Shown here piece after piece: positions 1-6,266 of a stretch of 12,715 nt of DNA. The stretch's first letter is position 1. Each line of letters begins with the position of its first letter. The stretch spans positions 1-12,715 of the forward strand of contig JAUWZC010000047.1 of NCBI GenBank assembly GCA_030615565.1, written 5' to 3'. A program made the position numbers and the translations under genes. This stretch comes from Desulfobacteraceae bacterium (lineage in GTDB: Bacteria > Desulfobacterota > DSM-4660 > Desulfatiglandales > B25-G16). The notes below the pieces were generated by a model. That model ran no database searches and was not told the origin of the DNA. It worked only from the letters and a program-made list of their open reading frames with translations.

Positions 1-978
1 TTACGGGCGGTTCTGGCATCGATTTCCGCGGGCTCCGCGGCGCCCGATGCCGTAATACTGAAACTATTAAAAGCACTGAATGCGAGTATTGTGTCAGGCA
101 CGGCCACGCCTGATACAATATCGCTTGAAATTCTGCGGGCATTGGATGCGAGCATCCAGGCAGGCACGGCCACGCCAGACGATGTGGCCCTGCTTATTAT
201 CAAGGCGCTGAGTGCGAATATTGCTGGTGCCTCGGCCACGCCGGACGATGTGGCCTTGCTTATTATCAAGGCATTGAGCGCAAGCGTGCAGGCAGGCAGC
301 GCCGCAGCAGATGATATTACACTCAAATTACTTAGGGCACTCACCGCGAGCATTACGGGGGCATCCGATACGAGCGCGGCAACGCTGGCTGTGCTCAGGG
401 CGGTGAGCGCGACGATAAGCGCACAGTCACAGACTCCCGATGACGTGGATTTGCTTATCTCGGGCATACTTGCGTTTTCTGCGGCCATCAGTGCGGCGAG
501 TGCATCACCCGATACAGTAATGCTTGCGGTATTACGGGAGATCTCATCGGCGGTCGCCGCGGAAAGCACGACCACGGATGAGGCGGATCTGGCTATATTA
601 AGGGAGCTCTCATCGAGCATCGCAGCGGGCACGGCCACGCCCGATGATGTGGCCCTTTTCCTGCTCAGGGCGCTTACGGCGAGCATACAGCCCGGCACTG
701 ATACGGCAACGATCGCCCTGGGGATTCTCAGAGAGATCACCGCGGCGATCGCTGCAGGGAGCACCACACAGAATTCGATCCTCTCTGTTATACGGCAGGT
801 ATCGGCTACTGTGAGCCCCGGGACCCTTACGAGCGCCATAACGCTTATTATTTTAGGCATGGGCGTGATTACAGATGCGACCATAGAGTCTTTGACAGCA
901 AAAAGAACCATTTCATCGCTCACAACGGAAAGGGAATTGGAATCCTTAACGCCGGAGCGAACCATCGAGAAAATATAG
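1..978 (+). CDS. Alanine-rich 22-residue repeat protein, probable phage tail component (5' end outside window)
   Basis: The reading frame is open from base 1, so the gene begins before the window; a GTG at 91 is internal and not a convincing start. The protein is about 13 imperfect repeats of 22 residues with the pattern L-R-A-L-x-A-S-I-x-A-G-T-A-T-P-D-D-V-A-L-L-I. The units near 168 and 234 are almost identical in DNA and lie exactly 66 bp apart; a few units are 21 or 24 residues. The last part changes to a nine-residue ladder of the type x-E-S-L-T-x-x-R-T, repeated three times. The stop codon overlaps the ribosome site of the next gene. No catalytic motif, signal peptide or membrane segment is visible. 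Its place directly before phage virion genes suggests a tail or fibre shaft protein, but that role is inferred from context; I do not recognise the family. Confidence 0.7.
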   Translation, partial: LRAVLASISAGSAAPDAVILKLLKALNASIVSGTATPDTISLEILRALDASIQAGTATPDDVALLIIKALSANIAGASATPDDVALLIIKALSASVQAGSAAADDITLKLLRALTASITGASDTSAATLAVLRAVSATISAQSQTPDDVDLLISGILAFSAAISAASASPDTVMLAVLREISSAVAAESTTTDEADLAILRELSSSIAAGTATPDDVALFLLRALTASIQPGTDTATIALGILREITAAIAAGSTTQNSILSVIRQVSATVSPGTLTSAITLIILGMGVITDATIESLTAKRTISSLTTERELESLTPERTIEKI

Positions 979-987
979 GAGGAAAAA

Positions 988-1788
988 ATGGGATCATTAG
1001 CTGATTTTTCGGAAATCGAATTGCTCGACCATGTTTGCAACGCGGCCTATACGCCACCTGCTACGGTATATTTAGGGCTCAGCACGGCGGATCCGCTGGA
1101 CGATAAAAGCGGCCTGGCAGAGCCCAGCGGAAACGGCTATGTCAGGAAGGCCATCACATTTGGGGCGGCTGCGAGCAGGCAGGTGGCCCAGAGCGGAATA
1201 GTGACATTCGATCAGGCCTCCGGCTCCTGGGGCACCATCACCCACTGGGCGCTCTTTGATGCGGAGTCCGCCGGGGATATGCTGGCACACGGCGCCCTGG
1301 CTGCAGAAAAGGAAGTGGTTTCAGGCAACACGCCATCGGTTGCGAGCGCCGAGGTCACGGTATCCTTTAACGCAGGTTACGTATCTGATTATCTGGCCAA
1401 CAAGTTGCTTGATCTAATGTTTCGAAATCAGGCCTATAGCGCGCCTGATACATATTGTGCATTACCTACTGCGACTGTTGCAGACGATGACACCGGATCG
1501 ACCATCACAGAGCATAGTGGTGATGCCTACGCTCGAAAGCAGGTCAATATCAATGGCGGAGCATCACCCACATGGGATCTGGCAGCATCCAGCATTGTGG
1601 ATAATACCCATAATGTGGACTTTGTCCAGGCAACCGGGAGCTGGGGCACTATCGTGGCCCTTGCCATCGTGGATGCGGCGACCCTTGGAAATCTACTTTT
1701 TTATGATAACGGCGTGGCCGATCAGGCCGTGGGTAACGGCGATACAGTGCGGTTCCCGGCAGGAGACCTTGATATCTCAATGAGCTAA
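988..1788 (+). CDS. Phage virion/tail-fibre-like protein with duplicated domain
   Basis: The 266-residue protein consists of two copies of one domain, roughly residues 4-127 and 131-266. Matching stretches are ELLDHV (11-16) with KLLDLM (139-144), GYVRKAITFG (50-59) with AYARKQVNIN (180-189), and GSWGTITHWALFDA (79-92) with GSWGTIVALAIVDA (217-230). This SWGT-type domain, with an N-terminal A-Y-x-x-P-x-T-x-Y-x-x-L segment, is common in small phage proteins annotated as tail fibre or virion structural proteins, usually as a single copy. ATG 988 follows AGGAGG, which overlaps the stop of the preceding gene, so the two are cotranscribed and probably translationally coupled. There is no signal peptide or membrane segment. 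The structural role is a family-level inference; tail fibre versus decoration protein cannot be decided. Confidence 0.75.
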   Translation: MGSLADFSEIELLDHVCNAAYTPPATVYLGLSTADPLDDKSGLAEPSGNGYVRKAITFGAAASRQVAQSGIVTFDQASGSWGTITHWALFDAESAGDMLAHGALAAEKEVVSGNTPSVASAEVTVSFNAGYVSDYLANKLLDLMFRNQAYSAPDTYCALPTATVADDDTGSTITEHSGDAYARKQVNINGGASPTWDLAASSIVDNTHNVDFVQATGSWGTIVALAIVDAATLGNLLFYDNGVADQAVGNGDTVRFPAGDLDISMS

Positions 1789-1802
1789 TCTAAAGGTAAA
1801 TA

Positions 1803-2105
1803 ATGATCACTGAAATTGTATATCTCAATCTTGATAACACGATCGATTTACTCCTAAAGGCCGATGGAAGCGCGCAGGATCTCTTAACAGTAACCCGGAT
1901 GACACTCGAGCTAGATTCCACCACTATTGACTCCGACAACTCGCCCGATGCCTTTGACTGGGATACGGGAGTTACAGGCAAGCTTGTGCTAGCCTTAGGC
2001 GGAGAATCAATCACAAAGGGTGAATACATTACTAAGCTTACGATCTACGACCCTGATAACGAAAATGGCGTCTTCTGGGGTTATATAAAGCTCGTGGTAA
2101 AATAG
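1803..2105 (+). CDS. Small phage structural-type protein, function unknown
   Basis: This 100-residue protein starts at ATG 1803, 14 bp after the previous stop, with an AAAGGT site just upstream. It is acidic and rich in beta-type alternation (I-E/V-Y-L-N-L-D-N-T-I-D-L-L-L near the N-terminus, then Y-D-P-D-N-E-N-G-V-F-W-G-Y-I-K-L-V-V at the end), which suggests a small beta-sandwich. Proteins of this look occur beside tail-fibre genes in prophages, but I cannot name a function. An oddity is the ending: the last sense codon AAA sits in a run of four A before the TAG, and the -1 frame after it stays open to 2284 with a protein-like beginning. See the separate entry for that segment. Confidence 0.65.
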   Translation: MITEIVYLNLDNTIDLLLKADGSAQDLLTVTRMTLELDSTTIDSDNSPDAFDWDTGVTGKLVLALGGESITKGEYITKLTIYDPDNENGVFWGYIKLVVK

Positions 2106-2284
2106 ATGAACATAAAGATACTCTGAGCGGTGATATAAAAGAAATTAAGGAGCAAGCGGGAAAGAGAATCCCTTCCCCGCCGACCCGCATTAGCAGATGC
2201 GGACCATCCCCCGATAAAATCGGGGAACTGCTCCTTGACCCGAGTGGATCAAGGATAGCATCGCAGAAACGGCGGTCGATGTAA
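2102..2284 (+). pseudogene. Open -1 frame continuing from the 100-residue gene, no start codon
   Basis: From 2102 the frame reads I-D-E-H-K-D-T-L-S-G-D-I-K-E-I-K-E-Q and then a proline/arginine-rich stretch, ending at TAA 2282-2284 (60 codons). The first 18 residues look like a real hydrophilic helix; the rest overlaps three hairpins and looks less like protein. No ATG, GTG or TTG opens this frame after the neighbouring gene ends. It could be the remnant of a small coiled-coil phage protein, or it could be joined to the preceding gene by -1 slippage on A-AAA-TAG. It may also be chance. ATG 2107 belongs to another frame and stops after six codons. Confidence 0.25.
2184..2278 (+). ncRNA. Possible structured RNA: three hairpins in a row upstream of the methyltransferase
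   Basis: Three clear stems follow one another: 2185-2190 with 2197-2202 (6 bp, loop 6), 2209-2215 with 2219-2225 (7 bp, loop 3), and 2233-2240 with 2246-2254 (6 bp plus 2 bp after a bulged A). A short GACC/GGTC-type pairing between about 2182-2185 and 2274-2277 could close the set into a multi-branched fold, although it competes with the first stem for one base. No T-run follows any stem, so this is not an ordinary terminator. It lies 20 bp before the start of the methyltransferase, whose ribosome site AAAGGAGG (2283-2290) is left free. It could be a leader, a processed RNA or a cluster of repetitive palindromes; I recognise no known RNA family. Confidence 0.3.
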
Positions 2285-2298
2285 AGGAGGAAGGGATT

Positions 2299-3063
2299 AT
2301 GAATAGCCCGCTAAGTTATGTAGGAGGCAAATCACGCCTTGCAAAGCAGATAATAGAGCGATTTCCAGTACACACCTGCTATTGTGAGATATTCGCCGGG
2401 GCAGCCTGGGTTTTGTTTAAAAAAGAGCCTTCCAAAGTTGAGGTAATCAACGATAAGGACGAGGAGTTGGTGAATTTATATAGGATTGTACAGCAGCATT
2501 TCGAGCAGTTTGTGAAACAATTTAAATATATGGTGATCTCTAGGAAGATCTTTGAGATCCTGAAGCGTCAGGATCCTTTCACATTAACCGATATCCACCG
2601 GGCTGTAAAATATTTCTACCTGCTTAAAACAAGCTTTAGCGCGAGAATGGTGAAACCAGGTTTTGGCTATGGCACGGACAGACCTTCAGGGCTTAACCTT
2701 TCAACACTGGAAGAGACGATCCTTCAGATGCATTGGCGCCTGGCCAGGGTGACTGTAGAGAATCTTGACTGGCAGGATTGCCTGAGACGATATGACCGGA
2801 CTCACACTTTCTTTTATCTGGATCCACCATATTACGGGACCAAGGATTATAGACATAACTTTAACGAGGAAGATTTTGCCTCCCTGGCGGCCGTTTTGGG
2901 CCATATAAAGGGCAAATTCCTGCTCTCCCTGGGTAATCATCCTGCAATGAAAAAACTCTTTAAATCCTTTAAAATTGAGGTCCTAAAAACAAAATACAGC
3001 ACGGCCAGGAAAGAGGAATACAGAGGAAAAATCAGACAAGAACTCCTTGTGAGTAATTTTTAA
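2299..3063 (+). CDS. Phage orphan adenine-N6 DNA methyltransferase, D12 (Dam-like) class
   Basis: The 254-residue protein transfers a methyl group from S-adenosylmethionine to adenine N6 in DNA. Visible motifs are Y-V-G-G-K-S (7-12) and E-I-F-A-G-A-A (30-36) for cofactor binding, N-D-K-D-E-E-L-V-N-L-Y (51-61) typical of the D12 family, and the catalytic D-P-P-Y (175-178). Length is normal for the family (about 250-300). Start ATG 2299 has the strong site AAAGGAGG eight bases upstream. No restriction enzyme gene is next to it, so it is an orphan, as often found in phages where it protects phage DNA or alters its recognition by the host. It is the last gene before a terminator and the proposed prophage end, a position similar to that of the DNA-modification gene mom in phage Mu. 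The recognition sequence cannot be read from the protein. Confidence 0.9.
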   Translation: MNSPLSYVGGKSRLAKQIIERFPVHTCYCEIFAGAAWVLFKKEPSKVEVINDKDEELVNLYRIVQQHFEQFVKQFKYMVISRKIFEILKRQDPFTLTDIHRAVKYFYLLKTSFSARMVKPGFGYGTDRPSGLNLSTLEETILQMHWRLARVTVENLDWQDCLRRYDRTHTFFYLDPPYYGTKDYRHNFNEEDFASLAAVLGHIKGKFLLSLGNHPAMKKLFKSFKIEVLKTKYSTARKEEYRGKIRQELLVSNF

Positions 3064-3074
3064 TTATGATTTAC

Positions 3075-3124
3075 ATGGCCGTAAATGGCCATTTAACTCG
3101 ATTTTAATTGAGGTTAAAATCGAG
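3075..3124 (+). other. Two hairpins downstream of the methyltransferase
   Basis: A 6-bp stem (ATGGCC 3075-3080 with GGCCAT 3087-3092) is followed by an 11-bp perfect stem (3097-3107 with 3114-3124, loop 3108-3113). Neither is followed by a T-run on the + strand, so they may serve mRNA 3'-end protection or protein binding rather than termination; the true terminator lies 47 bp further on. Confidence 0.4.
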
Positions 3125-3170
3125 CAATTGCTCTTCAGTTTACGGGAGGAAATTAGCCCATCCCGACCAG

Positions 3171-3206
3171 CCTGACCGAGCCGTCTAACTCGGACAGGAT
3201 TTTTTT
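3171..3206 (+). terminator. Intrinsic terminator of the prophage module
   Basis: The stem CCTG-A-CCGAG (3171-3180) pairs with CTCGG-A-CAGG (3189-3198), with one A/A mismatch and an eight-base loop, and is followed by ATTTTTTT (3199-3206). It would end transcription from the tail and methyltransferase genes just before the proposed prophage end. Confidence 0.75.
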
Positions 3207-3230
3207 ACCCTTTTCAACCTTGCCTCACTT

Positions 3231-3279
3231 ATTTCTCATTTCACGTGCAAAAATTTCTCATTTCATTTGCAAAACTACA
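3231..3279 (-). mobile_element. Probable right end of a Mu-like transposable prophage (two abutting 22-bp transposase sites)
   Basis: Two 22-bp direct repeats abut exactly at 3231-3252 and 3253-3274 and match at 20 of 22 bases. Read from the other strand, the end is TGTAG (3279-3275) and then two boxes of the form T-T-T-T-G-C-A-x-x-T-G-A-A-A-T-G-A-G-A-A-A-T. In phage Mu the ends start with TG, the first 22-bp MuA box begins at base 6, the two outer right-end boxes abut, and each box ends in a GAAA-type block on the inner side; all four traits are matched here. By eye the inner box fits about 15 of 20 defined positions of the Mu consensus as I remember it. The left neighbour is a phage tail module with a DNA-modification gene at the end, which fits. 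IS21-family ends also begin TG and carry multiple repeats, so that remains an alternative. Confidence 0.45.
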
Positions 3280-3317
3280 GTTCTGTCCGATTTTATTACA
3301 GAATACAAATGAGACTG

Positions 3318-3411
3318 TCGAAAAACACTAAACTTGTGATCTTTAGCATTGTAAGTTATTGATTTTATTGGACCCAGATTTATGAATAACCCCAAGATTG
3401 GACTTTTTCGA
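3318..3411. repeat. Possible small non-autonomous element bounded by 8-bp inverted repeats
   Basis: TCGAAAAA (3318-3325) and TTTTTCGA (3404-3411) form a perfect inverted repeat around an AT-rich 78-bp non-coding core. The flanks (CTGTCGAAAAA on the left, TTGGACTTTTTCGA on the right) look like ends of transposon relics, but no target duplication is clear. The segment lies between the proposed prophage end and the leftward operon. Confidence 0.25.
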
Positions 3412-3454
3412 ATCTATTATGGGCTCCCCGCAATCAAAATAGCGATAGGCAGTT

Positions 3455-3730
3455 TCACTGCGAGGACTTTTGGGCCTTTTCCAGGATTTCTCTGATAAAG
3501 GGGAGAAGATAGACTTCCTCTATTTGGAAGGAAGACAATGCCCGGGCTAGGATTTCTATTTGGACTTCTATTGGCACAGAAGGATCTATAAAAATCTTAT
3601 AGACCCCCTTGACTTTACAGAGACCTCCCTCAATGGAAAAATCTGCCCCGCCCAATTTCTCATTGACAATCTCAATGCCCAATCTAAAAGCAAGATCTTC
3701 AAGATATTCTAAAACCTTATTTTTCTGCAT
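3455..3730 (-). CDS. Small conserved-looking protein of unknown function, last gene of the oxidoreductase operon
   Basis: The 91-residue soluble protein starts M-Q-K-N-K-V-L-E-Y-L-E-D-L-A-F-R-L-G. I prefer ATG 3730 over an upstream TTG at 3739 because AAGGG lies at a suitable distance from the ATG and the helix following it looks like a natural beginning. The sequence has an N-terminal amphipathic helix, a glycine-rich middle (K-L-G-G-A-D-F, E-G-G-L-C-K-V-K-G), a strand with F-I-D, and a C-terminal helix. It has one cysteine and no metal-binding motif. It resembles small uncharacterised proteins of Desulfobacterota that I have seen, but I cannot name a function. It lies downstream of the polyferredoxin on the same strand and is probably cotranscribed with it. 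Confidence 0.65.
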   Translation of the reverse strand: MQKNKVLEYLEDLAFRLGIEIVNEKLGGADFSIEGGLCKVKGVYKIFIDPSVPIEVQIEILARALSSFQIEEVYLLPFIREILEKAQKSSQ

Positions 3731-3735
3731 ACTGA

Positions 3736-3846
3736 TCAACCCTTAGCGGTAATGTCTCTCATTTTATCCATTGATCGCAGTAAGGCGTCCGCAAGAGATG
3801 GTCTGTGGGCATTAGGCATAGCTGCTGTGCCAGCTCTCTCTTCCCA
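3736..3846 (-). pseudogene. Open frame after the ferredoxin, possible frameshifted C-terminal extension
   Basis: Between the ferredoxin and the 91-residue gene, one frame reads W-E-E-R-A-G-T-A-A-M-P-N-A-H-R-P-S-L-A-D and then A-L-L-R-S-M-D-K-M-R-D-I-T-A-K-G before TGA (36 codons). It looks like real helical protein. It begins right after an in-frame TGA and has only one ATG (3819), without a visible ribosome site. Ferredoxin subunits of the HycB type are usually 150-180 residues, while the one upstream has only 120, so this may be its C-terminus split off by a frameshift. A separate 27-residue peptide from ATG 3819 is the alternative. Confidence 0.3.
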
Positions 3847-3851
3847 TCATT

Positions 3852-4214
3852 TCAAATACGGATCGCTTTAGGGGTACAGACTTTGACACATTGAGGGTTT
3901 CCCGCACATAGATCACAATGGTAAGCATTTTCACCAAAAACCGTTAAGGCATCGAAGGGACAGTGTTCTGCCCTTATTCTATCCCAGATAAATTTCTTTT
4001 TCTCCAATCCCTCTATCACCTCTTCCCCATTGAGGCACTTCATCTCTTTACACTGATGGCAAAGAACGGGCAGATTCAGACTGGTGTCCAGGTCATCTTT
4101 TTGGATCCGAATGGCCGATTTTTCTGTATTCATCATTCCCAAATGGAAGAGGGAGCAGACCATTTCACAGAGATGGCAGCCACTACACTTTTTTTCGTCA
4201 ACCTTGATTCTCAT
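3852..4214 (-). CDS. Polyferredoxin-type electron-transfer subunit linked to the aldehyde oxidoreductase
   Basis: The 120-residue protein has 12 cysteines: C10, C13, C16, C20; C52, C55, C60; C85; C100, C103, C109, C113. In HycB-like four-cluster ferredoxins the first and last motifs share two clusters and the middle motifs another two. Here the second motif keeps C-x2-C-x4-C but loses its CP ending, and the third keeps only the CP of C-P-F-D-A-L. This leaves ligands for about three [4Fe-4S] clusters, so the protein is shortened compared with the family. Its ATG overlaps the oxidoreductase stop as ATGA, giving tight translational coupling and implying a 1:1 partner. It probably carries electrons between the tungsten enzyme and soluble ferredoxin or another acceptor in the cytoplasm. 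The C-terminus may be cut by a frameshift (see the segment at 3736-3846). Confidence 0.85.
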   Translation of the reverse strand: MRIKVDEKKCSGCHLCEMVCSLFHLGMMNTEKSAIRIQKDDLDTSLNLPVLCHQCKEMKCLNGEEVIEGLEKKKFIWDRIRAEHCPFDALTVFGENAYHCDLCAGNPQCVKVCTPKAIRI

Positions 4215-6070
4215 CCACCAATTCCAAGTCTCTTCAGGGTATTCTTTTTTGGAACACCATTTTCGTCCCAGCCATGAAGCCGATAATATTTATCCAATAT
4301 TTTGTTAAACTCCTTCTGCAAGATAACTTGCCCTTGGGCAGGTCCTTCTGAGATTGGTTCGTTGAAGTACCTTTTGGGAAGGGTGTCATCTTGACGTGAG
4401 AACCCATCTTTGATCAACATCATTCTTTCCAAAGTATAAATCCTTTCTCCAATGGTCCTTAAATCTTTTGGGGTAAAGCTGAGACCGGTAGAGAGGGCAA
4501 TCAGCTTAGAAAATTGCTGATATTGGGGAGCGTGGGGACTTGAAAAAACTGTGAGGAAACGGCAGAAACCCAAGGCGTCACAGACCGCATTTAAGAGCTC
4601 ATGCCACCAGACCATCCTTCCCTTGCCAGAGTAAGAGGAAAATCGATTGCTGACCGGACCGCCGTAAATCTTTTTCAGAACTTCCTCGGGAAGCTCCAGG
4701 ACATCCAGGGAAGGACGGCTTCTCATGTGGCAAGCCCCCCGAGTGGAGGTGGCCATGCCCAGGGCGAAACTCTTGGGTAGTCTTTCGTCGGTCATCTCGA
4801 TGGGTAAATTTTTGATTTCGAGGAGATAATCTTGAGAGGCTTGTCCAAAAACCTCCTTGGCAAAAGGACCTTCAGCCAAGATATTTCCAAAACCTTTTCT
4901 CTGTGCAATCTGGTGGATAAGTTCAAGGATGGACGCTCCATCTCCCCAGTCCAATGGGACCTTCGTTCTTTCCTGATCGATGATTCCTCGTTGGAATAGT
5001 TCCATTGCCCAGGCGATATAGGACCCTGTTGAGATGGTGTCAAGGCCATAGAGATTGCAAAGTTCAGTAGCATAAATGATATTCTCAAGATCAAGATTTC
5101 CTAATTTAGTCCCTAGCGAACCAATGGAGGCATATTCTGGTCCTTCCCCCTTCGTCCCTTTATACCTTCCTTCTTCGATAGAAAATCGATGGCGACAATG
5201 GGCAGGGCAACCAAAGCAGGAAAGCATTCCTGTGGAATAAGGTTCCAATGCCTTGGCCTCTAGATAGTGTCCTTGATCACCTACTGTAGTATATTGATTA
5301 TTACGAACGCTCAGAAAACCCATGGCATTGGCGTACTGAAAGAGGAGAGGGGTGCCATATTTTCCAAGGGCTTGAACCCATTTTGTCTCCATCAGTTTTT
5401 TCATATTTGTAAAATAGTACTTCAAATACTTTTTTGGATCTGAGATCTTGATATCCAGACTTCCCCTGACAGCCACTGCCTTCAGATTCTTAGAACCCAT
5501 GACAGCACCCATCCCAGTCCTTCCAGCAGAGTTTTTCATACCAGAACGAATGGCGGAGTATCTGACCAGGTTTTCTCCAGCTGGCCCAATACAGGCGACC
5601 TGGACCTTTTCATCCCCCAGCTCGAGGCGAATTTTTTTCTGTGTTTTAACCGTATCAAGGCCTTTTAGCTTTTGGCCATCGCGAATCTCTATCTCGCCAT
5701 TTTTGATAAAAAGATATACCGGCCTTTTACTCTTGCCTGTAATCACCAAGTGACTCAGTCCTGCTTTGATCAGTTCGGCCCCGAAATCACCACCCATATT
5801 GGAGTCTCCAAGATGACCCGATTCTGGAGATTTCGATGTGATATTGATCCGGGAGCCGAAACCGAGAGTCCCTGTGAGGAGGCCGGCCCCGTAAATGAGG
5901 GGGTTCTCTGGGGAAAATGGATCCAAGCTAGAGGAGTAGAATTTGGACAGGAGATACATATTAACCCCCCTTCCACCTAAAAACTTTCTCCTAAGATCTA
6001 AAGAGATAGGGGCAATCTCAATCGAACCATTGTGCAGATGAATGAAGGCAATCTTTCTATCTAGCACCAT
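4211..6070 (-). CDS. aor: Aldehyde:ferredoxin oxidoreductase (tungsten/molybdenum bis-pterin enzyme)
   Basis: The 619-residue length is normal for the family. The enzyme oxidises aldehydes to carboxylic acids (or reduces acids) with ferredoxin as partner. The N-terminal pterin-binding domain shows F-L-G-G-R-G-V-N (30-37), L-I-Y-G-A-G-L-L-T-G-T (58-68) and M-G-S-K-N-L-K-A (191-198). The [4Fe-4S] ligands are C285, C288, C292 and C503, closely matching the spacing in the Pyrococcus enzyme. The pterin motifs L-Y-G-L-D-T (340-345) and D-A-L-G-F-C (498-503) are present, as are residues matching the known active-site Glu and His (E312 in G-P-E-Y, H448 in R-G-A-C-H-M-R). There is no signal peptide, so it is cytoplasmic. 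It is first in a leftward operon with a ferredoxin subunit. Substrate and metal cannot be told from sequence; BamB-type subunits of class II benzoyl-CoA reductase are relatives but the rest of that cluster is absent. Confidence 0.92.
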   Translation of the reverse strand: MVLDRKIAFIHLHNGSIEIAPISLDLRRKFLGGRGVNMYLLSKFYSSSLDPFSPENPLIYGAGLLTGTLGFGSRINITSKSPESGHLGDSNMGGDFGAELIKAGLSHLVITGKSKRPVYLFIKNGEIEIRDGQKLKGLDTVKTQKKIRLELGDEKVQVACIGPAGENLVRYSAIRSGMKNSAGRTGMGAVMGSKNLKAVAVRGSLDIKISDPKKYLKYYFTNMKKLMETKWVQALGKYGTPLLFQYANAMGFLSVRNNQYTTVGDQGHYLEAKALEPYSTGMLSCFGCPAHCRHRFSIEEGRYKGTKGEGPEYASIGSLGTKLGNLDLENIIYATELCNLYGLDTISTGSYIAWAMELFQRGIIDQERTKVPLDWGDGASILELIHQIAQRKGFGNILAEGPFAKEVFGQASQDYLLEIKNLPIEMTDERLPKSFALGMATSTRGACHMRSRPSLDVLELPEEVLKKIYGGPVSNRFSSYSGKGRMVWWHELLNAVCDALGFCRFLTVFSSPHAPQYQQFSKLIALSTGLSFTPKDLRTIGERIYTLERMMLIKDGFSRQDDTLPKRYFNEPISEGPAQGQVILQKEFNKILDKYYRLHGWDENGVPKKNTLKRLGIGG

Positions 6071-6096
6071 CTCAGCTCAATATATGATTTGAATCC

Positions 6097-6102
6097 ATTA
6101 TA
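6097..6102 (-). promoter_or_regulatory. Possible -10 element of the oxidoreductase operon
   Basis: A perfect TATAAT is read on the minus strand 27 bp before the start codon. The best -35 candidate, TTGAAG, is 20 bp away, which is too far for a strong sigma-70 promoter. A small palindrome, AAGCT/AGCTT (6120-6136), covers the -35 zone and might bind a regulator. Confidence 0.3.
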
Positions 6103-6266
6103 AAAGAATTGATTTCATAAAGCTTCAATTCAGCTTAATAAAGTTCCCTGAAGACAGCATAGGATAAATGCATTTGTGAGTCAATTATGATCATTCGCAA
6201 GATGTCTTGGTCAAATCTCTATAAATCCTAGAAAATGAGAGTGGTGAATTTATGGAACTCTTTACC

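Larger units (their letters stand above)
3207..3454. other. Non-coding junction between prophage and host operon
   Basis: No convincing reading frame is present. Besides the tandem 22-bp boxes and the TCGAAAAA inverted repeat listed separately, it holds a TTCTGT/ACAGAA inverted repeat (3281-3286 with 3298-3303). The leftward operon ends here; a short GCAGT/ACTGC hairpin (3449-3461) overlaps its last stop codon, without a clear T-run on that strand. Confidence 0.5.

Noticed and set aside
100..840. Tandem 66-bp repeats considered as a CRISPR-like or non-coding array
   Set aside because: The repeats keep one open frame without stops, have no unique spacers, and clearly encode protein repeats.
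2209..2225. CCCCGAT/ATCGGGG hairpin as an intrinsic terminator
   Set aside because: No T-run follows; the downstream sequence is mixed.
3731..3739. TTG start three codons before the chosen start of the 91-residue protein
   Set aside because: ATG 3730 has better spacing to AAGGG and is the stronger start codon.
3852..6070. BamB/BamC pair of class II benzoyl-CoA reductase
   Set aside because: No other bam-type genes are present, and the ferredoxin is shorter than expected for BamC; a general aldehyde oxidoreductase is the safer call.
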